DNA of 17,484 nt. Source: Actinomycetes bacterium (GTDB lineage Bacteria; Actinomycetota; Acidimicrobiia; Acidimicrobiales; RAAP-2). The notes beneath the pieces were generated by a model. The model was not told the origin of the DNA. It was given only the letters and a program-made list of their open reading frames with translations, and searched no databases. The stretch lies in assembly GCA_021791615.1 (NCBI GenBank), contig JAJYWG010000341.1, positions 1 through 17,484 of the forward strand, in the 5' to 3' direction. Position numbers and translations under genes: made by a program. This document shows positions 7,456 through 14,035 of this stretch, piece after piece (within the stretch, counting starts at the first letter, position 1; each line of letters opens with the position of its first letter).

Positions 7456-8424
7456 TCATCCCCGAGGAGATGCGGAGCCCTCCGGCCCCGCCGGGGACGG
7501 AGGGGTCACAGCGGCGGGCGCGACCGGCGACCAGTTGGGCTCGAGGCCCAGGACCTGCTCGCAGTTGTGGGTCGTCATCTTCTCCAGGTACTCGTAGGGC
7601 ACGTCGAGCTCGAGGAGGGCGGCGAGGAGCATCCGCAGCCCCTCGGGGTGCGGGGGGCCGGCGTACTGGCCGAGATCGGAGCCGAGCACGAGGTGCTCAC
7701 CCTTCAGCTCGACGATCCACCGGGCGAGCTCCTCCGGCTGCTGCTCCCAGAAGATCGGCGAGACGCAGGAGGAGGCGACGTACTCGATGGTGGCACCGTC
7801 GGCGATGAGCCGTTTCTGGACTTCGAGGTCCAGCTTGCAGAGCGACCAGTTGGCGTGGGTGACGATGAAGCGAGTCACGCCTGCCTCGCGCGCCGCGTGG
7901 TGGAGTGCAGTGATCTCGGCCAGCGAGAGATGGCCCGTCGCCAGTGCGACGTCGTTCTCGGCGACGATCTCGCAGATGGTGCGGGCTTCCGGTTTCAGGG
8001 TGCGGCCATCCTCCTCGAACACGGTGACACCCTCTCCTGGAAGCTGCTTCTGCAGCCGGCCGAATTGCGGGTAGTCGGGCATTGCGAAGTACTCGGCGTG
8101 GTGCTTGGAGTGGTTGGAGGGCATCCACACGACCCTCGCCCCGTACTGGATCGCCGCCTCAGCGACATAGGGGTTCAAGCCGCCGACCGACCGGTTCAGC
8201 ACCACCGCGCCGATCGACTGGACGCCGGGGTACATCCGGTTCACGTAGTAAGCCCGGCCCGTGGTCGAAGAGTCGTGGTCCTTCAGGACGAAGCCGCGCA
8301 TCCCGTAGTCGGAGGCGCTCTCGGCCAGGGCAGCGTCATCGATGTGGCGCTTGAAGAGCGCAGGCGAAGTGTGCGCGTGCATGTCGATGGCACCACGCAG
8401 GAGTGCGAGGTCGGGCCGCTCCAT
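7456..8424 (-). CDS. DUF6282-like metal-dependent amidohydrolase-superfamily protein
   Basis: The product is 322 residues. The N-terminal IDMHAHTSP carries a metal-binding HxH pair (H16, H18). Further candidate ligands are KDH (48-50), H105 in MPSNHSKHH, H165 in GHLS, H190 in THAN and D250 in GSDLGQ, in the order expected for a TIM-barrel amidohydrolase. I recognise it as close to proteins annotated DUF6282, whose function is not established. Hydrolysis of a cyclic amide, lactone or similar bond is a guess from the fold and operon. The last 25 or so residues are Pro/Ala/Ser-rich and probably disordered. The ATG at 8424 has a strong GGAGGGG ribosome site at 8428-8434. A longer frame to 8463 has no such site. 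It is the first gene of the six-gene operon, behind the divergent promoter. Confidence 0.82.
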   Translation of the reverse strand: MERPDLALLRGAIDMHAHTSPALFKRHIDDAALAESASDYGMRGFVLKDHDSSTTGRAYYVNRMYPGVQSIGAVVLNRSVGGLNPYVAEAAIQYGARVVWMPSNHSKHHAEYFAMPDYPQFGRLQKQLPGEGVTVFEEDGRTLKPEARTICEIVAENDVALATGHLSLAEITALHHAAREAGVTRFIVTHANWSLCKLDLEVQKRLIADGATIEYVASSCVSPIFWEQQPEELARWIVELKGEHLVLGSDLGQYAGPPHPEGLRMLLAALLELDVPYEYLEKMTTHNCEQVLGLEPNWSPVAPAAVTPPSPAGPEGSASPRG

Positions 8425-8465
8425 AGTCCCCTCCAGCCGAATCGGCGTTCGTCCGCTTCTCACTC

Positions 8466-8478
8466 AGCGAAATTCGCT
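8466..8478. promoter_or_regulatory. Palindrome AGCGAAATTCGCT, second candidate operator
   Basis: The arms AGCGAA and TTCGCT are perfect inverted repeats around a single central A. The site lies 14 to 26 bases downstream of the predicted start of the minus-strand transcript, and upstream of the plus-strand -10. A bound protein here could block elongation into the hydrolase operon or act from an upstream position on the tautomerase operon. The bound protein is not known from sequence. Confidence 0.4.
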
Positions 8479-8497
8479 TTCGCCAGTCGAGATGGCC

Positions 8498-8507
8498 TGT
8501 TATAACA
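8498..8507. promoter_or_regulatory. Palindrome TGTTATAACA over both -10 elements, candidate operator
   Basis: This is a perfect 10-bp palindrome in an otherwise GC-rich region. It covers the -10 of the minus-strand operon and a possible -10 of the plus-strand operon. The IclR-type regulator encoded at 10041-10922 is the obvious candidate ligand, because IclR proteins often bind palindromes in divergent promoter regions next to their own genes. A wider imperfect symmetry, TGTnAT to ATnACA, spans 8498-8516. Confidence 0.45.
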
Positions 8508-8527
8508 TGCATGACAACGCTTCTCAA
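8499..8527 (-). promoter_or_regulatory. Predicted sigma-70-type promoter of the six-gene minus-strand operon
   Basis: On the minus strand TTGAGA (8527-8522) is followed, after exactly 17 bp, by TATAAC (8504-8499). Transcription would start near 8492, giving a leader of about 70 bases before the ATG at 8424. The -35 matches the consensus in five of six bases. The -10 lies inside a palindrome and, because TATAAC overlaps its own complement, it also offers a -10 to the plus strand (8501-8506), where the -35 is poor. Prediction only. Confidence 0.55.
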
Positions 8528-8539
8528 GAGAGGTCGCAC

Positions 8540-8728
8540 ATGCCCTACATCGAGGTGAAGGCCGTCGACAAGCGGTTCGAGAACCCGGAGGCTGCAAAGG
8601 CGCTCATCACCGCGCTCACGAACGCGGCGTGCTCGGTCTTCGGAGAAGAGGCGCGGTCGCAGATCTGGGTCGTCGTCGACGGAGTCCCCGCGTCCCGCTT
8701 CGGCGTGGGTGGCCAGCCTCTCGGTTGA
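8540..8728 (+). CDS. 4-oxalocrotonate tautomerase family protein
   Basis: The product has 62 residues including Met, the size of a 4-OT subunit. Removal of Met exposes Pro1 (MPYIEVK), the catalytic base of the family. Arg11 aligns with Arg11 of 4-OT. The C-terminal SRFGVGGQPL matches the HFGIGG segment, with Phe53 for Phe50. Arg39 of 4-OT is replaced by Trp42 in the aligned IWVVV strand, so the substrate or reaction probably differs from 2-hydroxymuconate tautomerisation. Such proteins isomerise enol/keto or unsaturated acids in the cytoplasm, usually as hexamers. The start is set by AAGAGAGG (8526-8533), 6 bases before ATG. It is the first gene of the plus-strand operon and overlaps or nearly touches the aminotransferase gene. 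Confidence 0.85.
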   Translation: MPYIEVKAVDKRFENPEAAKALITALTNAACSVFGEEARSQIWVVVDGVPASRFGVGGQPLG

Positions 8729-8736
8729 GCGGCACC

Positions 8737-10044
8737 GTGCCGAGCCATCTCCTCTCCACCAGCCTCACCTCGGGCGCGGCCGCCGTCCCGACGATCGTCG
8801 GAGGATCGGGCGCGTGGTTCGAGCTCGCCGACGGCCGCAGGGTCCTCGACGCGAGCAACACCGCCGCGCCCCTGGGGCACGGGCACCCCGAGATCATCGA
8901 GGCCATCAAGGACGCCGCCGGGGCGCCCGTGGTCAACGAGGGATGGACATGGCCGGCGCGTGGCCTGGCGGCGGACGAGCTCCTGGGCACCGCTTTTGCT
9001 GGGGAGGACTGGGTCGGAGCGGTGCGATTCTTCATCAGTGCAGGAGAGGCAAACGACGCGGCATTGGCCCTCTGCCAGGCACTGACCGGCCGGGCGCCCC
9101 TGGTCACCCGGGAGCGTGCGTACCACGGCGGCGTCGGATTGGCGCGGGAGATGACGGTCCAGCCCCAGTGGCACGGGGGACTGTCCTCCGCTGCAGGCGT
9201 GGCCTCCCCACCGCATCTCGCCGAGGTCCGCACGCTCTCCTGCCCCCTCGGGTCCCGCGTGAACGGCGATCCGGGCGCTCCGCTCGACGAGCGGTGGCAC
9301 GCCGAGAGCGACCGGATCCTGGCCGACGCGGCAGCAGTCATCCTCGACTACAGCCAAGGCGGCACCTACCACGTCCCGCAATTCCAGGATGCCGTGGCCG
9401 ACATCGCGCATCAGCACGACGTGCTGTGGATCGCCGACGAGACGGTCACCGGCTTCGGGCGCGTCGGCGGGTGGTTCCAGTTCCAGCAAGCAGCAGCCAG
9501 GCCGGACTTCGTCACGCTCGGCAAGTGCATGACCGCGGGTGGGGCTGCCGCCGGCGCCGTCGTCCTCTCGCGCCAGGTGCTCGAGCGGATCGAAGGCACC
9601 AGCTGGCAGAGCTACTCCACCTTCCGGGCCCATCCGGTGGCGATGGCGTCGCTGCGCGCCCATCTGCGCGTGTCGGGTCGGGAGGGCTTGGTGGAACGGG
9701 CCCGGCAGCTGGACCCCGTCCTGTGCAAGCGGTTCACGACGCTCGCCACCGACCACCCCAGTGTCGCCCGAGTCGACGGTCGCGGTTTGCATTGGACGGT
9801 GGAGTTGCACGGCCCGGACTGGCGGTCGTGGCGCGGCCAGGAGCCCGAGCCCCTCGCGAGCCGTGTGGCGGCGGCTGCACTCGGCGCCGGCGCGCTGGTG
9901 GCCACCAGCGGGGAGCAGACGTCGCTGTTCGTTGCACCGCCGCTGATCGTCAGCGACACGGAGCTCGACGTCATCTTCAGCGCGCTCGACGCCGGGTTGG
10001 ACGTGGCCGACCGGGTGGTCCTGGCTGCAGGGACGCCGGGATGA
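8737..10044 (+). CDS. Class III (ornithine/GSA-type) PLP-dependent aminotransferase
   Basis: The product is 435 residues. Marks of class III enzymes are GHGHPEI (47-53), SAGEANDAA (101-109), YHGG (129-132), the cofactor aspartate in WIADETVTGFGRVG (D234), and LGKCM with the Schiff-base lysine K263. It resembles glutamate-1-semialdehyde aminomutase relatives and omega-transaminases; the genomic setting argues for catabolic transamination rather than haem synthesis. The start is uncertain. GTG at 8737 is chosen because the family-like sequence begins about there. TTG at 8725, overlapping the tautomerase stop as TTGA, is an in-frame alternative that adds four residues. Neither has a clear ribosome site, so coupling to the tautomerase is likely. 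The stop overlaps the IclR gene as ATGA. Substrate unknown. Confidence 0.87.
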   Translation: MPSHLLSTSLTSGAAAVPTIVGGSGAWFELADGRRVLDASNTAAPLGHGHPEIIEAIKDAAGAPVVNEGWTWPARGLAADELLGTAFAGEDWVGAVRFFISAGEANDAALALCQALTGRAPLVTRERAYHGGVGLAREMTVQPQWHGGLSSAAGVASPPHLAEVRTLSCPLGSRVNGDPGAPLDERWHAESDRILADAAAVILDYSQGGTYHVPQFQDAVADIAHQHDVLWIADETVTGFGRVGGWFQFQQAAARPDFVTLGKCMTAGGAAAGAVVLSRQVLERIEGTSWQSYSTFRAHPVAMASLRAHLRVSGREGLVERARQLDPVLCKRFTTLATDHPSVARVDGRGLHWTVELHGPDWRSWRGQEPEPLASRVAAAALGAGALVATSGEQTSLFVAPPLIVSDTELDVIFSALDAGLDVADRVVLAAGTPG

Positions 10045-10922
10045 CGAGCCTCGTCGACCCGTCGACGCGCCAGCCCGACCCCCCGGGCCCGGCGCCCGAC
10101 ACGGGACGTCCCGTTCTCCAGGTGCTCGAGCGAACCTTCGCCGTCCTCGAGGCCTTCGACGAGACACGGTCCGAATGGGGCGCGAGCGAGCTGGCTCGCG
10201 CCGTGGACCTCCCCGTCCCCACCGTGCACCGCCTGCTCATGGCGCTTCGCCAGCTCGGTTACGTCACGCAGGACCGTCAGACCAAGCGCTTCCGCTTGGG
10301 TCCCTCGGCCGTGCTCCTCGGCTCACGGGCCAGGGCGGTCGCCGATCTCCGGACTGTCGCGCTCGAGCCCGTTCGGCATCTCTCCCGAGAGCTGGGCGAG
10401 ACCGCCTTGCTCACGGGCGTCAGCCCGGACCGGTCGGCGTCCGTCTGCCTCGAGCGAGTCGAGAGCCCGCAGCCTCTCCGCCTGTCGGTCGAGCCGGGAC
10501 GTCTCGTCCCCCTGCACGCCGGAGCTTCGCAGAAGGCGCTGCTGGCCTTCATGCCGGAGGAGGAGGCGGAGCGGGTCATCTCGGGGCGCCTCGCCAGGCT
10601 CTGCCAGTCGACCCTTACCGACAAGCGCAGACTGCGTGCCGACCTCGATCTCATCCGACGTCGCGGGTTCGCCACTTCTCTGGAAGAGACCAATGTCGGA
10701 GCGTGGGGAGTCGCGGTGCCGATCCTCTCGGGGACGGACGTGGTCTGCGCCGTCGGCGTGGCGGGACCGAGCGTGCGCCTGAGCGGGGACGTCGTCCGCC
10801 GTTCGGTCCGGCGCACGCACGCTGCGGCTGCGGAGATCGCACAGAAGCTTGCCTACGAGGTACCCCGGCTCTCGCTCGTCTTCGAAGCGGCCGAGCTCAC
10901 ACAGGAGGCGGCAAGTGCATGA
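10041..10922 (+). CDS. IclR family transcriptional regulator
   Basis: The product is 293 residues. After a Pro-rich N-terminal 20 residues comes the winged helix (VLQVLERTFAVLEAF, then ASELARAVDLPVPTVHRLLMALRQLGYV, about 26-75). The IclR effector domain follows, with LHAGASQKALLAF and an ETNVGAWGVAVPI segment. IclR proteins typically control aromatic or other catabolic operons through small-molecule binding. Here the gene sits inside the plus-strand operon (ATGA overlap with the aminotransferase, 8-bp overlap with the SDR), so it probably controls its own transcript and the divergent operon through the palindromes at 8466-8507. Activator or repressor cannot be told from sequence. Confidence 0.93.
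   Translation: MTSLVDPSTRQPDPPGPAPDTGRPVLQVLERTFAVLEAFDETRSEWGASELARAVDLPVPTVHRLLMALRQLGYVTQDRQTKRFRLGPSAVLLGSRARAVADLRTVALEPVRHLSRELGETALLTGVSPDRSASVCLERVESPQPLRLSVEPGRLVPLHAGASQKALLAFMPEEEAERVISGRLARLCQSTLTDKRRLRADLDLIRRRGFATSLEETNVGAWGVAVPILSGTDVVCAVGVAGPSVRLSGDVVRRSVRRTHAAAAEIAQKLAYEVPRLSLVFEAAELTQEAASA
10903..10908 (+). promoter_or_regulatory. Ribosome binding site AGGAGG of the SDR gene
   Basis: This is a consensus site, 6 bases before GTG at 10915. It decides the SDR start: the open frame reaches back to 10849, but only this GTG has such a site, and it places the TGxxxGxG motif at the usual distance from the N-terminus. It is the strongest site in the plus-strand operon. Confidence 0.8.
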
Positions 10923-11706
10923 CACCTTGACGGGAAAGGTGGCGGTCATCACCGGCGGCGCAAAGGGGATCGGCGCAGCTGTCGCCGACATCTTCGCCGC
11001 AGACGGCGCCGATCTGGCGATCATCGGACGCGACGCCAAGACTCTGGACTCGCACGCGTCGCAGCTCGACGAGCGCCACGGCGGGAGAACGACGCTTCCC
11101 TACCGCTGTGACGTCACGGTGGAGGACGACGTCGCACGCATGGTGGCGGCTACCGTCGACCGGTTCGGTCGCATCGACATCCTCGTGAACACGGCCGGAG
11201 GAACCGGCCCGATCGAGACGCCGGCCGAGCAGTACCCTGTGGACGAGTTCGTGGGCATCCTCTCACTCAACGTCCTCGGCACGTTCCTTCCCTGTAAGCA
11301 CGCGATCCCTCACCTGAAGACCGCCGGCGGGGGCTCCATCGTGAACATCGCCGGGACGTCCGGGTTACGCGGCTATCGGAACCGGAGCGGCTACTCGGCG
11401 TCCAAGTGGGCCGTGCGCGGGCTCACCCGCACGCTGGCGCTCGAGCTCGGCCCACACAACATCACGGTCAACGACGTCTGCCCGAACGTCACGAACGGAC
11501 AGCGCATGGAGCGCATCGTCCGGCGCAAGGCGGAGGTCTCGGGACGGACCCCCGAGGACGTGTACGCCGACTTCGCGTCGCAGACCGCCCTGGGGCGCTT
11601 CGTCGAGGAGCAGGACGTTGCCGCTGCGGTCCGTTTCCTCGTCTCCGACGGGGCCCGCAACATCACCGGCCACGATATTCCCGTGGACGCCGGATGGGAC
11701 GTATAG
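10915..11706 (+). CDS. Short-chain dehydrogenase/reductase (SDR), classical type
   Basis: The product is 263 residues, typical of classical SDRs. The NAD(P)-binding motif TGGAKGIG is at 13-20. The NNAG motif appears as NTAGG (92-96). The catalytic Tyr and Lys are Y160 and K164 (YSASK), with a serine upstream in AGTSG (S149). A cofactor-selecting Arg38 (IIGRD) may favour NADPH, but Asp40 nearby leaves this open. It would oxidise an alcohol or reduce a ketone intermediate in the cytoplasm. The C-terminus (ITGHDIPVDAGWDV) matches the usual end of the family. It overlaps the IclR gene by 8 bp. Confidence 0.92.
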   Translation: MHDTLTGKVAVITGGAKGIGAAVADIFAADGADLAIIGRDAKTLDSHASQLDERHGGRTTLPYRCDVTVEDDVARMVAATVDRFGRIDILVNTAGGTGPIETPAEQYPVDEFVGILSLNVLGTFLPCKHAIPHLKTAGGGSIVNIAGTSGLRGYRNRSGYSASKWAVRGLTRTLALELGPHNITVNDVCPNVTNGQRMERIVRRKAEVSGRTPEDVYADFASQTALGRFVEEQDVAAAVRFLVSDGARNITGHDIPVDAGWDV

Positions 11707-11710
11707 CAAT

Positions 11711-11743
11711 GGCGTCGTGGATCACAGGCAGAGCACCGACGCC
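11711..11743. terminator. Possible weak hairpin between the SDR and solute-binding protein genes
   Basis: GGCGTCG at 11711-11717 pairs with CGACGCC at 11737-11743 over a 19-base loop, just after the SDR stop. There is no T-run. It could attenuate read-through so that the binding protein is made at a different level from the enzymes. The remaining bases of this 92-bp gap hold the ribosome site of the next gene and no clear promoter. Confidence 0.25.
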
Positions 11744-11798
11744 GGTCAGTGAGCAGCAAGCGGTAGGTTGATCCGCACGATCCTAGGGGGGTTCGGAA

Positions 11799-13628
11799 GT
11801 GAAGCCATTCATTCGTCGGGTGCTCGCCACCATGGCCGCCGCACTCACGGTCGCCCTGGCTGCGTCCGGTCTTGTGGGCGTGTCGACGGCTGCGGCGGCG
11901 ACAACGGGCAACGCCACGTTCGCCGAGCTCGTGGGCGAGCCGCCGACCTACTTCTTCCCGATGTTCATCGCGTCCAACTGGACAGTGGCCTATGTGCCGT
12001 GGGCCTCGTACCTCATGTGGCCACCCCTCTACCTGTGGGGGAAGGACGGCAAGACGCAGTTCAACGCCTCCCGCTCGCTCGCCACACCGCCCACCTTCTC
12101 CACGAACTCCGCCGGGGACACGGTCGTGACAATCACCCTCAAGCCGAGGTACTGGTCGGACGGGCAACCGGTCACCACGCGCGACATCCAGTTCTGGATG
12201 AACCTCCTCCAGGAGAACAAGACAACATACGCCGCGCACGTTCCGGGCGAGTTCCCCACAAACGTCAAGCAGGTCAATTACCTGTCGCCGACGAAGTTCC
12301 AGATCGTGTTCGACGCCAAGTACAGCTCGCTGTGGTTGCTCGGGAACGTGCTGACCAACATCACCCCCATCCCGCAGCACGCATGGGACAGGACGTCGGC
12401 GACCGGGCCCGTCGGCAACTACGACATGACGCCCAGCGGCGCCAAGGCGGTCTACAAGTTCCTGCAGACACAGGCGAAGCAGGCCACGAACCTTGCGACC
12501 GACCCGCTCTGGAAGGTCGTGGACGGCGCGTGGCAGGTCAGTTCGTTCGACTCGACCGACGGCCGGATGTCCTTCGTCCCCAATCCGAAGTTCCCATGGC
12601 CGCAGGCGCACAAGCTGGCGACGTTCACCGAGCTCCCGTACACGAGCACAGTTGCCGAGCTCGACGCCCTCGAGAGCGGGTCCCTCGACGTGGGGTTCGT
12701 GCCCCTGACATCGCTCAAGGCCATCCCCGCCCTCAAGGCCAAGGGGTACAAGATCGCGACATGGGTCCAGGCGGCCTACGGGGGCCTGATCCTGAACTAC
12801 GCCAAGCACGACGCGTCCACGCCGATCTTCGACCAGCTCTACTTCCGCCAGGCCCTCACGCACCTGATCGACATGAAGCAGATCGTGACAAAGATCTACC
12901 ACGGGAGGGCCTCCTACGCCGCCAGCCCTGTCCCCAACCCCAACCAGCGCGGGGAGTACGTCACGGCGCTCGACAAGAAGGTCCCGTACCCCTACAGCGT
13001 CTCGGCGGCGAAACAGTTGCTGACCTCGCACGGTTGGCACGTGGTGCCCAACGGCACCTCAACCTGCACGCGGCCGGGCACGGGCCCCTCCGACTGCGGA
13101 AAGGGCATCAAGAAGGGGGCCAAGCTCAGCTTCAAGATCGTCGGCACCCAGTCGAACAACTCGGAGTACGAGATCCTCCAGTACCTCATCTCCCAGTTCA
13201 GCACGGTCGGCGTCAACCTGAGGACCAAGCTGGTCACCGCCTCCGGCCTGGTCTCCGACGCTGCCAGCTGTTCGGCGACGGCCTCTCGGTGCAACTACGA
13301 CATGGAACTGTGGATCACAGGGCAGTGGCCGTGGGGATGGCCGACCAACGTCCCCATCGGCACAGAGAACTTCTACTGCGGGGCGACGTCCAACTACATG
13401 GCGCTCTGCAATTCGCAGAACGACGCGCTCATCAAGGCCACCACCACGAGCTCCGACCCGGTCGCAGCCATCAAGGCCTGGGAGAACTTCATGGCCAAGG
13501 AGCAGTTCCAGATCTTCCTGCCCGTCCCCGCCTACCGGGTGGTCGCCTACAAGTCCAACCTTCACGGCGTGGAGCCCTTGACACCGTACCTGTACATCTA
13601 TCCGACACAGTGGTACTTCACGAAGTGA
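11799..13628 (+). CDS. ABC transporter substrate-binding protein, family 5 (peptide/opine/nickel type)
   Basis: The product is 609 residues. A Sec signal peptide spans about residues 1-34: basic KPFIRR, a hydrophobic core of Ala/Leu/Val, and an Ala-rich cleavage site before TTGNATF. The mature part has the SBP_bac_5 layout, for example TITLKPRYWSDGQPVTTRDI (about 107-126) and YFRQALTHLIDMKQIV (about 348-363). No lipobox cysteine follows the signal, unlike most Gram-positive binding proteins. Six cysteines in the last third, spaced in three pairs, suggest disulfides outside the cell. The GTG at 11799 has AGGGGGG upstream. Lys, Thr and Asn are more frequent than in neighbouring genes, as usual for secreted proteins. 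No permease genes follow; the ATPase fragment at the left edge may be its partner. Ligand unknown. Confidence 0.92.
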   Translation: MKPFIRRVLATMAAALTVALAASGLVGVSTAAAATTGNATFAELVGEPPTYFFPMFIASNWTVAYVPWASYLMWPPLYLWGKDGKTQFNASRSLATPPTFSTNSAGDTVVTITLKPRYWSDGQPVTTRDIQFWMNLLQENKTTYAAHVPGEFPTNVKQVNYLSPTKFQIVFDAKYSSLWLLGNVLTNITPIPQHAWDRTSATGPVGNYDMTPSGAKAVYKFLQTQAKQATNLATDPLWKVVDGAWQVSSFDSTDGRMSFVPNPKFPWPQAHKLATFTELPYTSTVAELDALESGSLDVGFVPLTSLKAIPALKAKGYKIATWVQAAYGGLILNYAKHDASTPIFDQLYFRQALTHLIDMKQIVTKIYHGRASYAASPVPNPNQRGEYVTALDKKVPYPYSVSAAKQLLTSHGWHVVPNGTSTCTRPGTGPSDCGKGIKKGAKLSFKIVGTQSNNSEYEILQYLISQFSTVGVNLRTKLVTASGLVSDAASCSATASRCNYDMELWITGQWPWGWPTNVPIGTENFYCGATSNYMALCNSQNDALIKATTTSSDPVAAIKAWENFMAKEQFQIFLPVPAYRVVAYKSNLHGVEPLTPYLYIYPTQWYFTK

Positions 13629-13713
13629 CGCCAGGCGGGACGTCGCTCGTTCGAAGGCCCCCCCCGTTCCCCCGAGTAGGGCTGATCGGCGAACAGCGGC
13701 CGGACGGTCGGGT

Positions 13714-13749
13714 CGCTCACCCAGGTAGCCCGGCGCCCCCTGGGTGAGC
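13714..13749. terminator. Perfect 12-bp-stem hairpin downstream of the binding-protein gene
   Basis: CGCTCACCCAGG (13714-13725) is exactly complementary to CCTGGGTGAGCG (13738-13749, read with the C at 13739 as the first strictly paired base in the tight alignment), leaving a short GC-rich loop. The core 11-bp stem is 13714-13724 with 13740-13750. It lies 86 bp after the solute-binding protein stop, between convergent transcripts, and could end both. No T-run follows, which is common in high-GC actinobacteria. Confidence 0.5.
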
Positions 13750-13898
13750 GCCACCACTGTCCCGGGAACCAGACCGCTCCACAGCGTGGGCGGATCACCG
13801 CGATGGAAGGCCATCTCCTTCTTGGCGAAGCGTCGACGGTGCGCGGCGGAGAGCAGCCGGCGGCGGGCGTCCATGAAGCCCCCTCGAGGAGCAGCCAC
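13750..13898 (-). pseudogene. Crp/Fnr-type regulator, N-terminal remnant
   Basis: Read on the minus strand from a GTG at 13898, the sequence runs GGFMDARRRLLSAAHRRRF, then AKKEMAFHRGDPP. This resembles the first 40 residues of the cyclic-nucleotide-binding domain of Crp/Fnr regulators (a 'RRRFAKGEVVFHEGDP'-like segment). After GTVVAL the similarity stops at the hairpin, and no effector-domain remainder or DNA-binding helix is found in any frame. The frame itself stays open into the binding-protein gene, but only as shadow. It looks like the stump of a deleted gene. The match is from memory of the family and short, so chance cannot be excluded. Confidence 0.38.
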
Positions 13899-13931
13899 TC
13901 CACCACCGCTGTCCCCTGCCTGAGCGTCTGA

Positions 13932-14035
13932 GCCCTTCTTGCGCCGGGGTTTCAGCGCGCCTCTTTGCGCCGGGGTTTCAGCGCCCCTTCTTGCGCCGGG
14001 GTTTCAGCGCCCCTTCTTGCGCCGGGGTTTCAGCG
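13932..14035. repeat. Four tandem copies of a 26-bp repeat
   Basis: Copies are at 13932-13957, 13958-13983, 13984-14009 and 14010-14035. Each contains TTGCGCCGGGGTTTCAGCG. Copies 3 and 4 are identical, copy 1 differs in its first base, and copy 2 differs in the first few bases and in the cTTC/cTCT part. There are no spacers. Copy 4 is coding sequence for the C-terminus of the 36-residue protein, and copy 3 supplies its stop codon. The array therefore looks like slippage or unequal crossover of the end of that gene. Confidence 0.93.

Noticed and set aside
8545..10167. Long minus-strand open frame of 540 codons over the tautomerase and aminotransferase genes
   Set aside because: Its composition is typical of antisense frames in high-GC DNA, while the plus-strand frames carry complete PLP-enzyme and tautomerase motifs.
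11391..13040. Minus-strand open frame of 549 codons over the SDR and binding-protein genes
   Set aside because: It overlaps two well-supported plus-strand genes and shows no recognisable domain.
13932..14035. CRISPR-like array
   Set aside because: The 26-bp units are directly adjacent with no spacers, and no cas genes are present; it is a plain tandem repeat.
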